Source of the DNA: Firmicutes bacterium UBA3936
Lineage (GTDB): Bacteria > Bacillota > Dethiobacteria > Dethiobacterales > Dethiobacteraceae
DNA: 18,930 nt
Assembly: GCA_002385745.1 (NCBI GenBank)
Contig: DGEC01000095.1
Span: 443-19,372, forward strand
Direction of reading: 5' to 3'
Made by a program: the position numbers and the translations under genes. Under the pieces are notes generated by a model. The model was not told the origin of the DNA. It did no database searches and worked only from the letters and a program-made list of their open reading frames with translations. Numbering within the stretch: the stretch's first letter is position 1; each line of letters starts with the position of its first letter. Positions 6,893 through 13,736 of this stretch are shown piece after piece.

Positions 6893-8350
6893 TCAGGAAA
6901 GACTGTAGTTGGGTGCTTCTTTGGTAATCTGAACATCATGGGGGTGGCTCTCCCGCAGGCCGGCGCTGGTAATGCGCATAAACTGTGTTTTTGTCTTCAA
7001 TTCATAAATATTGGCCACGCCGCAATATCCCATGCCCGCGCGCAAGCCGCCGATCAGCTGAAAGACCATATCACTTACGGTACCCCTGTAAGGAACCCGC
7101 CCTTCAATACCTTCAGGCACAAGTTTATTTTCGCCTTCCTGAAAATAACGGTCCTTGCTTCCGGCTTTCATTGCCGCAAGCGATCCCATTCCGCGGTACA
7201 CCTTGTAGCTGCGCCCCTGATATATTTCAATATCTCCCGGGCTTTCCTCAGTACCGGCAAAAAGGCTGCCAATCATAACCACATCGGCGCCGGCGCCAAT
7301 GGCTTTTGTAATGTCTCCGGAGTATTTTATCCCTCCATCGGCAATAATCGGTATCCCGTAAGGCTCGGCCGCCCCGGCCGCTTCATAAATGGCCGTAATC
7401 TGCGGCACACCAATGCCGGCTACAACCCGGGTGGTACAGATGGATCCGGGCCCTACCCCGACTTTTACAGCATCGGCACCGGCTTCAATCAGGTCCCTTG
7501 TCCCCTCGCCGGTGGCCACGTTTCCGGCAACAATCTCCACCCCCGGGAATTTCTTCTTCAGCCTTTCCACCATGCGCAAAACACCCAGGGAATGCCCGTG
7601 GGCCGTATCAACCACTATAATATCCACTCCTGCCCGCACCAGTGCCTCCGCCCTTTTCATAGTATCATCGGAAACACCTACGGCTGCGGCGGCAAGCAGT
7701 CGCCCGTTGGCATCCTTGGCAGATCTCGGGTATTGAATGGCTTTTTCAATGTCTTTTATGGTTATCAGGCCCTTCAGCATAAAATTTTCATCAACAATGG
7801 GCAATTTTTCAACTTTATGCTTCTGCAGAATTTCTTCCGCCTGGGCCAGCGTTGTTCCCACCGGTGCCGTTATCAGCTTGTCCTTTGTCATGACATCCTT
7901 GATTTTACGGCTGAAGTCCTTTTCAAAACGCAGGTCGCGGTTTGTGATAATGCCCACCAGCTTGCCGTTCACTGTTATCGGCACGCCGGAAATGCGGTAG
8001 CGCTTCATTAAAGCCTCGGCATCAGCTATGGTATGGTCCGGTGATAGGTGGAAGGGGTCGGTAATAACTCCATGTTCGGAACGCTTTACTTTGTCTACTT
8101 CAGAAGCCTGTTCCTCCACGGACATGTTTTTATGGATAACCCCCACCCCGCCCTCTCGGGCCATGGCTATGGCCATCCTGCTTTCGGTCACCGTATCCAT
8201 AGCGGCACTCATCAAAGGAATATTAAGGCGTATCTTAGGGGTTAAATTTGTACTTACATCAACTTCCGACGGCAGCACGCGCGACTTGCCCGGGACAAGC
8301 AGTACATCGTCAAAAGTGATGCCTTCTTTGGCGAATTTATCCGTACTCAT
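6893..8350 (-). CDS. guaB: Inosine-5'-monophosphate dehydrogenase
   Basis: Oxidises IMP to XMP with NAD+, the committed step of GMP synthesis. The 485-aa protein has the full family plan: an N-terminal barrel segment (FDDVLLVPGKSRVLPSEV), two CBS domains at about 95-205 (TNRDLRF and LITIKDIEKA mark their ends), then DTAHGHS (248-254) and the catalytic loop GPGSICTTR with Cys305. The mobile flap region (YRGMGSLAAMK) and a C-terminal ELKTKTQFMRIT segment follow. The ATG at 8350 has a GGGAGG ribosome binding site. It has its own promoter in the gap after the DUF523 gene. guaB is also origin-proximal in B. subtilis. Confidence 0.97.
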   Translation of the reverse strand: MSTDKFAKEGITFDDVLLVPGKSRVLPSEVDVSTNLTPKIRLNIPLMSAAMDTVTESRMAIAMAREGGVGVIHKNMSVEEQASEVDKVKRSEHGVITDPFHLSPDHTIADAEALMKRYRISGVPITVNGKLVGIITNRDLRFEKDFSRKIKDVMTKDKLITAPVGTTLAQAEEILQKHKVEKLPIVDENFMLKGLITIKDIEKAIQYPRSAKDANGRLLAAAAVGVSDDTMKRAEALVRAGVDIIVVDTAHGHSLGVLRMVERLKKKFPGVEIVAGNVATGEGTRDLIEAGADAVKVGVGPGSICTTRVVAGIGVPQITAIYEAAGAAEPYGIPIIADGGIKYSGDITKAIGAGADVVMIGSLFAGTEESPGDIEIYQGRSYKVYRGMGSLAAMKAGSKDRYFQEGENKLVPEGIEGRVPYRGTVSDMVFQLIGGLRAGMGYCGVANIYELKTKTQFMRITSAGLRESHPHDVQITKEAPNYSLS

Positions 8351-8376
8351 TGGTTGCCTCCCTTTAAATTTGCTTT

Positions 8377-8406
8377 ATATTAACAAAAAGAAGGCACAGC
8401 TGTCAA
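8377..8406 (-). promoter_or_regulatory. Probable sigma-A promoter of guaB
   Basis: Minus strand TTGACA (8406-8401, perfect consensus) and TAATAT (8382-8377, 4 of 6) with an 18-base spacer. The -35 box overlaps the stop codon of the DUF523 gene. The predicted start near 8370 leaves about 20 nt of leader, with no room for a purine riboswitch. Confidence 0.6.
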
Positions 8407-8888
8407 CTGTCCTTCATAAAACAGCGCTTAATTTGAGAAATTTCTTCTTCCGTATAAACTTTCATTCCCGATTTTTTCAGCAGGGCGGCGGCTACGCCGT
8501 CTCCCGGCACCGCTTTTCCCCGAAAACTCCCGTCATAAATTCTTCCGCTGCCGCAGGAAGGACTGCGGGCTTTCAGCAGGGCTGCTTCGGCGCCGTATAA
8601 AACTGCCAGGCGCAGTGTTTCTTCCGCCCCACGCAGGAAACTGGCCGTATAATCTTTTCCGCAAGCCGTTTTCACCACGGCGCTGCCCGCAAGGACAGCA
8701 TGTCCGTCGCCGCCCTGTATTTCTGCCGCCGGCCGGGGCGTCGGCAGCCCGCCCAGCTGTTCCGGGCAAACGGGAAGCAAAAACACAGTATCCTTCAACT
8801 GCAAAACATCCCCGCAGCAGTTATCCCCACCGTCATATTTAGTTTTCAGTCCAAGCAGGCAGCTGCTGACCAAGATAATTTTCTTCAA
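8403..8888 (-). CDS. DUF523 (TudS-like) family protein
   Basis: Small cytoplasmic protein of the DUF523 family, 161 aa. A family member, TudS, is an Fe-S-dependent thiouracil desulfidase; whether this one has that activity is unknown. Motifs are SSCLLG (Cys10) with KYDGG, PVCPEQLGGLPTPR (Cys41) and LKARSPSCGSG (Cys112). These three conserved cysteines suit a [4Fe-4S] cluster with one open site. The start is a TTG at 8888 directly abutting the TGA of the upstream gene (TGATTG), so translation is probably coupled; a GGAG lies about 11 bases upstream. The extra CC at 24-25 is not part of the core motifs. Confidence 0.88.
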   Translation of the reverse strand: MKKIILVSSCLLGLKTKYDGGDNCCGDVLQLKDTVFLLPVCPEQLGGLPTPRPAAEIQGGDGHAVLAGSAVVKTACGKDYTASFLRGAEETLRLAVLYGAEAALLKARSPSCGSGRIYDGSFRGKAVPGDGVAAALLKKSGMKVYTEEEISQIKRCFMKDS

Positions 8889-9278
8889 TCAATGCGCCAC
8901 TCCGTCCAGTATTTCTTCCTGCTCTCCACCTGCTATGGTCAGAACCAGCCTGTTCGGCAGGCAGACAATGGCTTCTCCCGGCCGCTCCACCCAGCCGACA
9001 TGGGAACAAATCCCCTGGGGGCACAGCTTTTTGGACAGGGGCAGCATTCTTACCCTGCCGTCCTCAATTTCAATATTTGCTTCTCCGCCCGAAATATCTA
9101 TTGTAATTCTTTCTGAAAGACTGTCGGACAGCGGTATTTTCTCAATAATTTCACCGTTCCGCTCAATATAAAGCACCTTGTCCCCGGCAGCCGCCGGCAG
9201 TGCTCTGACAACAAGCAAAGCCAAGGCAAAAAGGAGCACAACGGACACTACCAGCAAGTCTCCCTTTTTCCAGTTCAT
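8889..9278 (-). CDS. Membrane-anchored NusG domain II protein
   Basis: A 129-aa protein of the NusG_II (pfam07009) family, function unknown. Residues 8-30 form one N-terminal membrane anchor, placing the rest outside the membrane. The family's signature KKLCPQGICSHVGW (Cys86, Cys91) and EAIVCLPNRLVL (Cys106) is intact. In many Clostridia this gene stands next to a heptaprenyl diphosphate synthase component I-type membrane protein; here it is followed without a gap by the DUF523 gene. The ATG at 9278 gives MNWKKGD, a typical start, though the ribosome binding site (GAAAGG) is very close. Confidence 0.85.
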   Translation of the reverse strand: MNWKKGDLLVVSVVLLFALALLVVRALPAAAGDKVLYIERNGEIIEKIPLSDSLSERITIDISGGEANIEIEDGRVRMLPLSKKLCPQGICSHVGWVERPGEAIVCLPNRLVLTIAGGEQEEILDGVAH

Positions 9279-9316
9279 CGCCTTTCACTTCTTTCGGTGC
9301 TGATTTCTGTATAATA

Positions 9317-9345
9317 ATTTTACCATACCGCCGCCGGAACAACAA
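9317..9345 (-). promoter_or_regulatory. Possible promoter of the NusG_II-DUF523 pair
   Basis: Minus strand TTGTTG (9345-9340) and TAAAAT (9322-9317) with a 17-base spacer and a TGG before the -10. Predicted start is near 9310, about 32 nt before the ATG. The -35 is poor and the -10 is good. Confidence 0.45.
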
Positions 9346-9374
9346 ACATTCCCCTTCTCAATTCCGGAATTTTA

Positions 9375-9650
9375 TTATCCCAGCATTTTTTGTATGACTA
9401 CCAGCATAATCAGTCCGGGCAGCCCCAGATAGCCGACAATTAAAGCTGTCACCACATTAATGCCGACAGTCAGGTTAAACAACCCGGCCAGTAGATTAAA
9501 AACGAAAAGGATTGCAGCGCCGGCTCCGCCAGTCAAAAGCACACGCAAAAGGGCACGGGCCGGTGCCGCCAGCATTTTGCCAACATAATACAGCAGGATC
9601 AAGGCAAAGATTGCCGCAATAACAGTATTCAGACCCAATTCAGGCATCAC
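9375..9650 (-). CDS. bofA: BofA-family pro-sigma-K processing inhibitor
   Basis: In B. subtilis BofA sits in the outer forespore membrane and restrains the SpoIVFB protease until the signal to activate sigma-K arrives. This 91-aa protein is almost wholly hydrophobic, with two to three membrane helices (about 8-24, 32-58 and 64-87) and the family pattern of a NLLAG segment followed by GINVVTALIVGYLGLPGLIML. The start is GTG at 9650 or the adjacent ATG at 9647. Both overlap the upstream gene's stop in the string GTGATG, indicating translational coupling. yaaL-bofA adjacency is standard in spore-formers, which supports a sporulating host. Confidence 0.88.
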   Translation of the reverse strand: MMPELGLNTVIAAIFALILLYYVGKMLAAPARALLRVLLTGGAGAAILFVFNLLAGLFNLTVGINVVTALIVGYLGLPGLIMLVVIQKMLG

Positions 9651-9961
9651 AGTCCCCTTCTTCCCTCCAGGCTTTTCATTGCCGCCGGTATACGGTAGCC
9701 CAACCGGCGTCCCCTTTTCAGCAGCAGCATATGCTTTCTTTCAGCCGCAGCCATGGCCTCCACAGCCAGATCAATCTGCTGTGGTTCACTGGCCAGGTTA
9801 AAAAAACTGTTGGCCGTCTGCCACTCTCCGCGGACTTTTTCCAGCGCGGCATAAAATTTTTTCTCCCGGACAGAAACACCCGGCTCCTGCTCCGCAGACG
9901 GCTTGGACATAACTTTCCGGCTAAAAAGCGGCCAAAGGATACCAATTGGTTTTTTCTTCAC
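9647..9961 (-). CDS. DUF2508 (YaaL-like) family protein
   Basis: A 104-aa cytoplasmic protein of unknown function, recognised by its helical, charged make-up and by its place just before bofA. Visible segments are REKKFYAALEKVRGEWQTAN, DLAVEAMAAAERKHMLLLKR and a basic C-terminus. The GTG at 9961 is chosen because GGAGG (9974-9970) lies 8 bases upstream and the product then begins VKKKPIG. A longer in-frame start at 10081 would run through the palindrome-rich control region and has no ribosome binding site. In B. subtilis recR precedes yaaL; here recR is absent and accessory genes follow upstream. Confidence 0.75.
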   Translation of the reverse strand: MKKKPIGILWPLFSRKVMSKPSAEQEPGVSVREKKFYAALEKVRGEWQTANSFFNLASEPQQIDLAVEAMAAAERKHMLLLKRGRRLGYRIPAAMKSLEGRRGL

Positions 9962-9985
9962 GGCAGCAACCTCCGTATATAAAAA

Positions 9986-10035
9986 TGCATATGCATTATA
10001 GTATACGCATATGCAGTGCATTTCTGTACTATGAC
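9986..10035 (-). promoter_or_regulatory. Palindrome-rich control region of yaaL-bofA
   Basis: The palindrome TGCATATGCA (9986-9995) and the related GCATATGC (10007-10014) have centres exactly 20 bases apart. Together they make the inverted repeat TGCATATGC/GCATATGCA with a 12-nt spacer. A minus-strand TATAAT (10000-9995) lies between them without a clear -35. Also on the minus strand, GTCATA (10035-10030) and CATATG lie 16 bases apart, a loose match to sigma-E promoters. This is suggestive because bofA is a sporulation gene. The regulator is unknown. Confidence 0.4.
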
Positions 10036-10096
10036 AAAAATTATTGCAGTTTTCAAGCAGGAAAGCTGCCGCTTTGGCCAAATGTGAAGCCCGTCT

Positions 10097-10618
10097 TCAG
10101 TGAGCAGACATGGAATCAAGCATCTCAAAATAATGATCAATATAGTTGCCGCTATTGACTTTTAAGGATTCAATCTCTCCAGTCTTCGGCTGCAGCAACA
10201 GATAATAATCATGCCCGTTTTTCCTGCCGGTATACAGGTAGGCCGAGGTAATAAAATAATTTCGTTCCAAATTAAACGAAATAAGTGATCTCGGCTCCAA
10301 TAACTCGACGGCAGTATAATTCCGGCTCTCCAGATAGGTTTTTCCCTGTTCATAAGTATAGCTTGGTTTCGTAACTAAAAAAGTTGCGAAAACAAAAACA
10401 ATCAGAACAAAGGTAAACCACCTGAAGCGGGGTAAAGGGGTTTGCACCTCCCTTTTCCAGTTGAAAAGCGTGACCAGAACCCAACAAATAAAAAAACTGG
10501 CGGCAAAATTAGTGTTGTAGGCGCCTGCGTATATATAATAACCCGCATAAATACTTGCCGCCGCCGGCACTAAACAGATAATTATTTCAAGCAAAAGTAT
10601 TTTGCTTTGCTTTTTCAT
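10097..10618 (-). CDS. Hypothetical membrane protein with three helices
   Basis: Not recognised. The 173-aa product has predicted membrane helices at about 7-30, 38-53 and 67-83. A polar C-terminal domain of about 90 residues follows, containing LESRNYTAVELLEPRSLISF and a beta-like YYLLLQPKTGEIESLKV stretch. The ATG at 10618 is chosen because AAGGAG stands 7 bases upstream; an in-frame start 10 codons earlier lacks one. It lies 133 bases downstream of the ABC permease on the same strand, so it may be a late member of that operon or a separate gene. No catalytic motif is visible. Confidence 0.65.
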   Translation of the reverse strand: MKKQSKILLLEIIICLVPAAASIYAGYYIYAGAYNTNFAASFFICWVLVTLFNWKREVQTPLPRFRWFTFVLIVFVFATFLVTKPSYTYEQGKTYLESRNYTAVELLEPRSLISFNLERNYFITSAYLYTGRKNGHDYYLLLQPKTGEIESLKVNSGNYIDHYFEMLDSMSAH

Positions 10619-10751
10619 TTTCTTGCTCCTTGTCAGTACAGACAGCAAATAATAAAACTTGTCTGATAGGTATATTAATCATTGATTACCTTTATCCTTT
10701 AGCGGCTGTTTTGCAAAGGCGGCCTGCCGCAAAGACTCCGGCCGCAATTAA

Positions 10752-11486
10752 CTACAAAATCCACTTCCTTTTTATACTGCACAGGCAGAGGTAAAACAGC
10801 AATGCACCAAGCAACAGCATCATCAAAAAATTAAAATTTGCGGTGAAAAGAGAATGATTTCCGATTGCCCCGTTAAGCACATCCGTTCCATAAGTTAAAG
10901 GCAGGCAAAAAGCCAGCGGCCTAAGGAAACGGGGCAGACTTTCAAGCGGTATAAATAATCCGCACAAGAACAACATGGGGAATCTAAAAAAGTTCGAAAA
11001 AGTTTGTGCTTCAAAAACTTCCCTGGCTGAGACGGCAATCAATAAACCCATTAAAGCAGAAGTTGCTGCGATTAAAAATACGGCAATAGTAACCGCCGCC
11101 CAGTTTATGCCGCCCAATTCAGCCAAAAATGCCGCAAAGACAACGGGAATAAATGCATTAACCATGCCAAAAACAACCGCTCCCGCCAATTTGGCAAGGA
11201 TCAGTGTGCTTAAGCTGATGGGCGCCAGCAGCAACCTGTCAAAAGAGCGGCTTCTTCTCTCAAATGTAATGGTAACTGCCAGCATGGAAGTTGTCCCGAA
11301 CAGCACGCTCATCGCCATTAAGCCCGGCAGAAGTTCAATAATTTCAAGGCTGCCCTGTGAACGAATGTACTGCATCAGTGTCCATGACAAGGGAAAGATA
11401 ATACCCCAACTGATGTTGGGCGGTTTTAAATAATAAGTGTTGACATCCTTTTGCAAAATACTCCGGAATGCTGTAAAAGCTATCAT
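10752..11486 (-). CDS. ABC-2 type transporter permease
   Basis: Membrane subunit of an ABC exporter, 244 aa. About six membrane helices can be drawn, near 28-40, 52-74, 93-120, 128-152, 168-195 and 215-238. The cytoplasmic loop ERRSRSFDRLLLAPIS (76-91) matches the ABC-2 family's coupling segment, and CGLFIPLESLPRFLRPLAFCLPLTYGTDVL (about 175-204) is the family's C-terminal signature region. The ATG at 11486 is preferred since AAGGAAGAGG lies just upstream. An in-frame ATG at 11516 overlaps the ATPase stop (ATGA) and would add ten basic residues; that overlap would also allow coupled translation. The cargo is unknown. Confidence 0.85.
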   Translation of the reverse strand: MIAFTAFRSILQKDVNTYYLKPPNISWGIIFPLSWTLMQYIRSQGSLEIIELLPGLMAMSVLFGTTSMLAVTITFERRSRSFDRLLLAPISLSTLILAKLAGAVVFGMVNAFIPVVFAAFLAELGGINWAAVTIAVFLIAATSALMGLLIAVSAREVFEAQTFSNFFRFPMLFLCGLFIPLESLPRFLRPLAFCLPLTYGTDVLNGAIGNHSLFTANFNFLMMLLLGALLFYLCLCSIKRKWIL

Positions 11487-11512
11487 TTTGCAGCCTCTTC
11501 CTTTCCCTTTTC

Positions 11513-12451
11513 TCATTTCAGGGAGCGCGCAAGTCCCGTTATTTTGACAAAGACATCTTCAAATGACGGTTGTATTTCCTTTGCTTCGTAAACAGGAATG
11601 CCCTTCCTGTCCAGCAATTGAAAGACCGGGGACAAGTTTATCCGTTCCCCGGCAATAAGCAGGCAGGTATTTTTATCAGGGATTTCCACCCTGCAGCAGG
11701 GGAATTTTTCCTCCAGTTCCGCTTTTATTTCTACGATGCTGCTGCCAAGCACCAGTTTCAGTTTATATTCAGCTTTCACGCTTGCCATTAATTCAGCTAC
11801 CGTACCGGTTTTAACAATTTTACCGTTAACAATAATTGCAATCCTGTCACAGATTCTCTCCGCTTCTTCAATATAATGGGTCGTAAGAAGAATAGTTTTG
11901 CCCTGCTTTTTTAAGTTCAGGATCAGTTCCCTTATTTTCCTGGCGCTTTCCACATCTATCCCGGTAGTCGGTTCATCTAAAAACAACATTCTTGGATTGT
12001 GCATAATTCCGGCGGCTATTGTAAGTTTTCTTTTCATTCCCTTTGAATATGTCCTAAAGGGACGCTGTCCGGCAGCGGTTAGATTAAACTGCTCCAACAG
12101 TTCTGCCGCCTTTTTTTCACGTTCCTCCCCGGACATTCCATACAGTGAACCGCAAAAACAGAGATTATCAAAGCCGTTCATTTCATCATACAAGTTGTTC
12201 TCATCGGGAACAACGCCTATAATTCCCTGAACTTTTTTTATATTTTTTATTGCATCGATGCCGGCAATGGTAATCTTCCCGCCGGTTGGCCTGGCAAGTC
12301 CCGTCAGCATATTGATGGTGGAAGTTTTCCCTGCCCCGTTTGGCCCCAGCAGCCCAAATACTTCCCCCTCTTCAACACAAAAAGAAATGTCATCCACTGC
12401 CACAATATTTTCATACACCTTTTTTAAATTTCTAACACTGATAATTTCCAT
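11513..12451 (-). CDS. ABC transporter ATP-binding protein
   Basis: Nucleotide-binding subunit of the ABC-2 exporter encoded next to it. The 312-aa protein has Walker A GPNGAGKTS (36-44), a Q-loop region IIGVVPDENNLYDEM (77-91; the usual Gln is replaced by Asp in VVPDEN), signature YSKGMKRKL (135-143), Walker B MLFLDEPTTGID (155-166) and switch LTTHYIEEAE. A C-terminal extension of about 90 residues is typical of drug/antibiotic-resistance (DrrA/CcmA-like) ATPases. The ATG at 12451 is 41 bases after the ArsR-type gene, implying one operon. Cargo is not predictable. Confidence 0.9.
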   Translation of the reverse strand: MEIISVRNLKKVYENIVAVDDISFCVEEGEVFGLLGPNGAGKTSTINMLTGLARPTGGKITIAGIDAIKNIKKVQGIIGVVPDENNLYDEMNGFDNLCFCGSLYGMSGEEREKKAAELLEQFNLTAAGQRPFRTYSKGMKRKLTIAAGIMHNPRMLFLDEPTTGIDVESARKIRELILNLKKQGKTILLTTHYIEEAERICDRIAIIVNGKIVKTGTVAELMASVKAEYKLKLVLGSSIVEIKAELEEKFPCCRVEIPDKNTCLLIAGERINLSPVFQLLDRKGIPVYEAKEIQPSFEDVFVKITGLARSLK

Positions 12452-12492
12452 AATTGTTTTTACCCTTCTCTTTGCCCCATGATAGCCGCTTC

Positions 12493-12813
12493 CTATTCAG
12501 AGGGCTTGCACTCTTCCTTCTCTTTTTCGTGAAGATCGCAGTCTTTTCTTTGAAGCGCAGCAAGCTCCTTAATTTCAGAGGCCAGTTCAGTCAGCACATC
12601 CCGCTCCACATTGTAGTGCATATAATAACCTTTTTTTTCTCCTGCAAGCAAGCCTGCGTCCTTCAGTATTTTCAAGTGTTGCGATACTGCCGACTCCGAA
12701 AGGCCAAGTCTTTTTGACAACGCCCTTACGCAATAATTGTGCTGTAAAAGCAATCTGAGTATCTTGAATCTCGTCTCATCGGCAATGGCTTTAAGCACTC
12801 TCTTTGTTTCCAT
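12493..12813 (-). CDS. ArsR-family winged-helix repressor
   Basis: A 106-aa transcription factor. The winged helix covers about 5-70: ADETRFKILRLLL (11-23), recognition-helix region LSKRLGLSESAVSQHLKILK (32-51) and a wing around GEKKGYYMHYNV. The usual metal motif ELCVCDL of ArsR helix 3 is not present (NYCVRAL at 26-32 keeps one Cys). The C-terminus has Cys92 and Cys102 in a charged His-containing tail (DCDLHEKEKEECKPSE), which could bind metal. It has a GGAGGT ribosome binding site 5 bases before the ATG. It heads the ABC exporter operon and probably represses it and itself through the palindrome upstream. Confidence 0.9.
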   Translation of the reverse strand: METKRVLKAIADETRFKILRLLLQHNYCVRALSKRLGLSESAVSQHLKILKDAGLLAGEKKGYYMHYNVERDVLTELASEIKELAALQRKDCDLHEKEKEECKPSE

Positions 12814-12827
12814 GGCAGACCTCCGGC

Positions 12828-12863
12828 ATATTTTTAATTAAGCTTCTGCTTAATTAAAAATAT
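12828..12863. repeat. 36-bp perfect palindrome, probable operator of the ArsR-type gene
   Basis: Arms ATATTTTTAATTAAGC (12828-12843) and GCTTAATTAAAAATAT (12848-12863) are perfect 16-bp inverted repeats around a 4-nt centre. The right arm overlaps the -10 box and the predicted start site, so a bound dimer would block the promoter. A partial half-site (TTAATCAAAA) lies further upstream near 12891-12900. Because transcription should begin inside the right arm, this is more likely a DNA operator than an RNA hairpin. Confidence 0.8.
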
Positions 12864-12887
12864 ACACTGCCTGCCCGGTTAAGTCAA
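12859..12887 (-). promoter_or_regulatory. Promoter of the arsR-ABC operon
   Basis: Minus strand TTGACT (12887-12882, 5 of 6) and TATATT (12864-12859, 5 of 6) with an exact 17-base spacer. Predicted start is near 12852, inside the palindrome. It is the best-scoring promoter by eye in the accessory half. Confidence 0.75.
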
Positions 12888-12976
12888 CACTTAATCAAAA
12901 TGAGGAGCAACCCGTTGTTATTTAAGCGCTTTGCTTCAGCAAACAATTCTGCACGCAGTCCCACTGCAAAGAGAGC

Positions 12977-13729
12977 TTATTTTGCAAAAACCGCTCCCAG
13001 CGGCAATTCCAACCCTTTAAAATAATAAGAAGTCAAGCTGTCTCCAAGACTAAAGGAAGTATATTCATCAATCTCATAATCTTTAAAGCTATAAAGCAAG
13101 ACTGTTTTCTTTTCAGGGTCAACAAGCCAGAACTCCTTTACCCCGGACAGCCTATAAATATTTAATTTGTCTATCATATCCTTGGATCGGGTGCTTTTGG
13201 ACACGATCTCAATACACAACGTAGGCGTCCCCAGATAACGGTCCTTTTCATTAACCGTCTCTTCCACATCGCAGGCAACTAAGAGGTCAGGCTGCATAAC
13301 ATCCGGTATCTCGTAATTTTGTTTATAGAAATGGACATCAAAGGGTGCAAAAAATACGCGGCACTTGCTGCTTTTGAAATATTCATGCAGCAGAATGTAT
13401 AAATTGCCTGAAATAACCTGGTGGTAAACACTGGGGGAATCTAAAAGGACGATTTCACCGTTAATATACTCCATGCGCAAATCACTTTTCTCATAAATTT
13501 CTATAAACTCCTCATAAGAGACCTTTTTGCCGCCGTACCGGTAGTCCAGCGCCTTTTCTCTCACCGTAAAGTAGCGTTCAATAGCTGTAATATAGGGAGT
13601 AATTCTGACAATTTTGTGCCCGTTCTTCGTAATTACAACTTCGTTGTCGCCTGCAACATAATCCAGATATTTGCCTAAATTTTTTTTAAACTCAGTGGCC
13701 GTTATTACCTTTGTTGTATCACTCACCAT
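12977..13729 (-). CDS. Phd/YefM antitoxin domain fused to Uma2-family PD-(D/E)XK nuclease
   Basis: A 250-aa two-domain protein. Residues about 5-47 are a Phd/YefM-type antitoxin domain: VITATEFKKNLGKYLDYVAG, then EVVITKNGHKIVRITPY. Such domains form DNA-binding dimers that repress their own promoter. Residues about 60-245 are a Uma2 (DUF820) domain: MEYINGEIVLL, QPDLLVACD with Asp148, LCIEIVSKSTR with Glu174, Lys188, and the family string YRLSGVKEFWLVDPEKK. The nuclease function of Uma2 is predicted from its fold. The ATG at 13729 follows GGGGTGAT; a GTG two codons upstream is an alternative. It lies downstream of res but has its own promoter and operator. No separate toxin gene is present. 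Confidence 0.88.
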   Translation of the reverse strand: MVSDTTKVITATEFKKNLGKYLDYVAGDNEVVITKNGHKIVRITPYITAIERYFTVREKALDYRYGGKKVSYEEFIEIYEKSDLRMEYINGEIVLLDSPSVYHQVISGNLYILLHEYFKSSKCRVFFAPFDVHFYKQNYEIPDVMQPDLLVACDVEETVNEKDRYLGTPTLCIEIVSKSTRSKDMIDKLNIYRLSGVKEFWLVDPEKKTVLLYSFKDYEIDEYTSFSLGDSLTSYYFKGLELPLGAVFAK

Positions 13730-13736
13730 TATCACC

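Noticed and set aside
6938..8011. A 357-codon open frame on the plus strand opposite guaB
   Set aside because: It is the complement of a well-conserved guaB sequence, has no ribosome binding site and its product is unlike any protein family I recognise.
8351..8402. Purine riboswitch upstream of guaB
   Set aside because: The gap is 52 bases and the predicted leader about 20 nt; no aptamer of the required size can fit.
9364..9375. Palindrome AATTCCGGAATT after bofA as a terminator
   Set aside because: It is a 12-base palindrome with no loop and no T-tract on the minus strand.
9962..10081. Forty-residue N-terminal extension of the YaaL-like protein
   Set aside because: It would run through the palindromic control region and lacks a ribosome binding site, whereas the GTG at 9961 has a perfect GGAGG.
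10690..10745. Hairpin GCGGCC/GGCCGC after the ABC permease as a terminator
   Set aside because: The loop is about 15 nt and no T-tract follows; too weak to call.
12920..12945. Hairpin TTTGC-TGAA-GCAAA downstream of the Phd-Uma2 gene as a terminator
   Set aside because: The stem is only 5 bp, A+T-rich, and not followed by a run of T on the minus strand.
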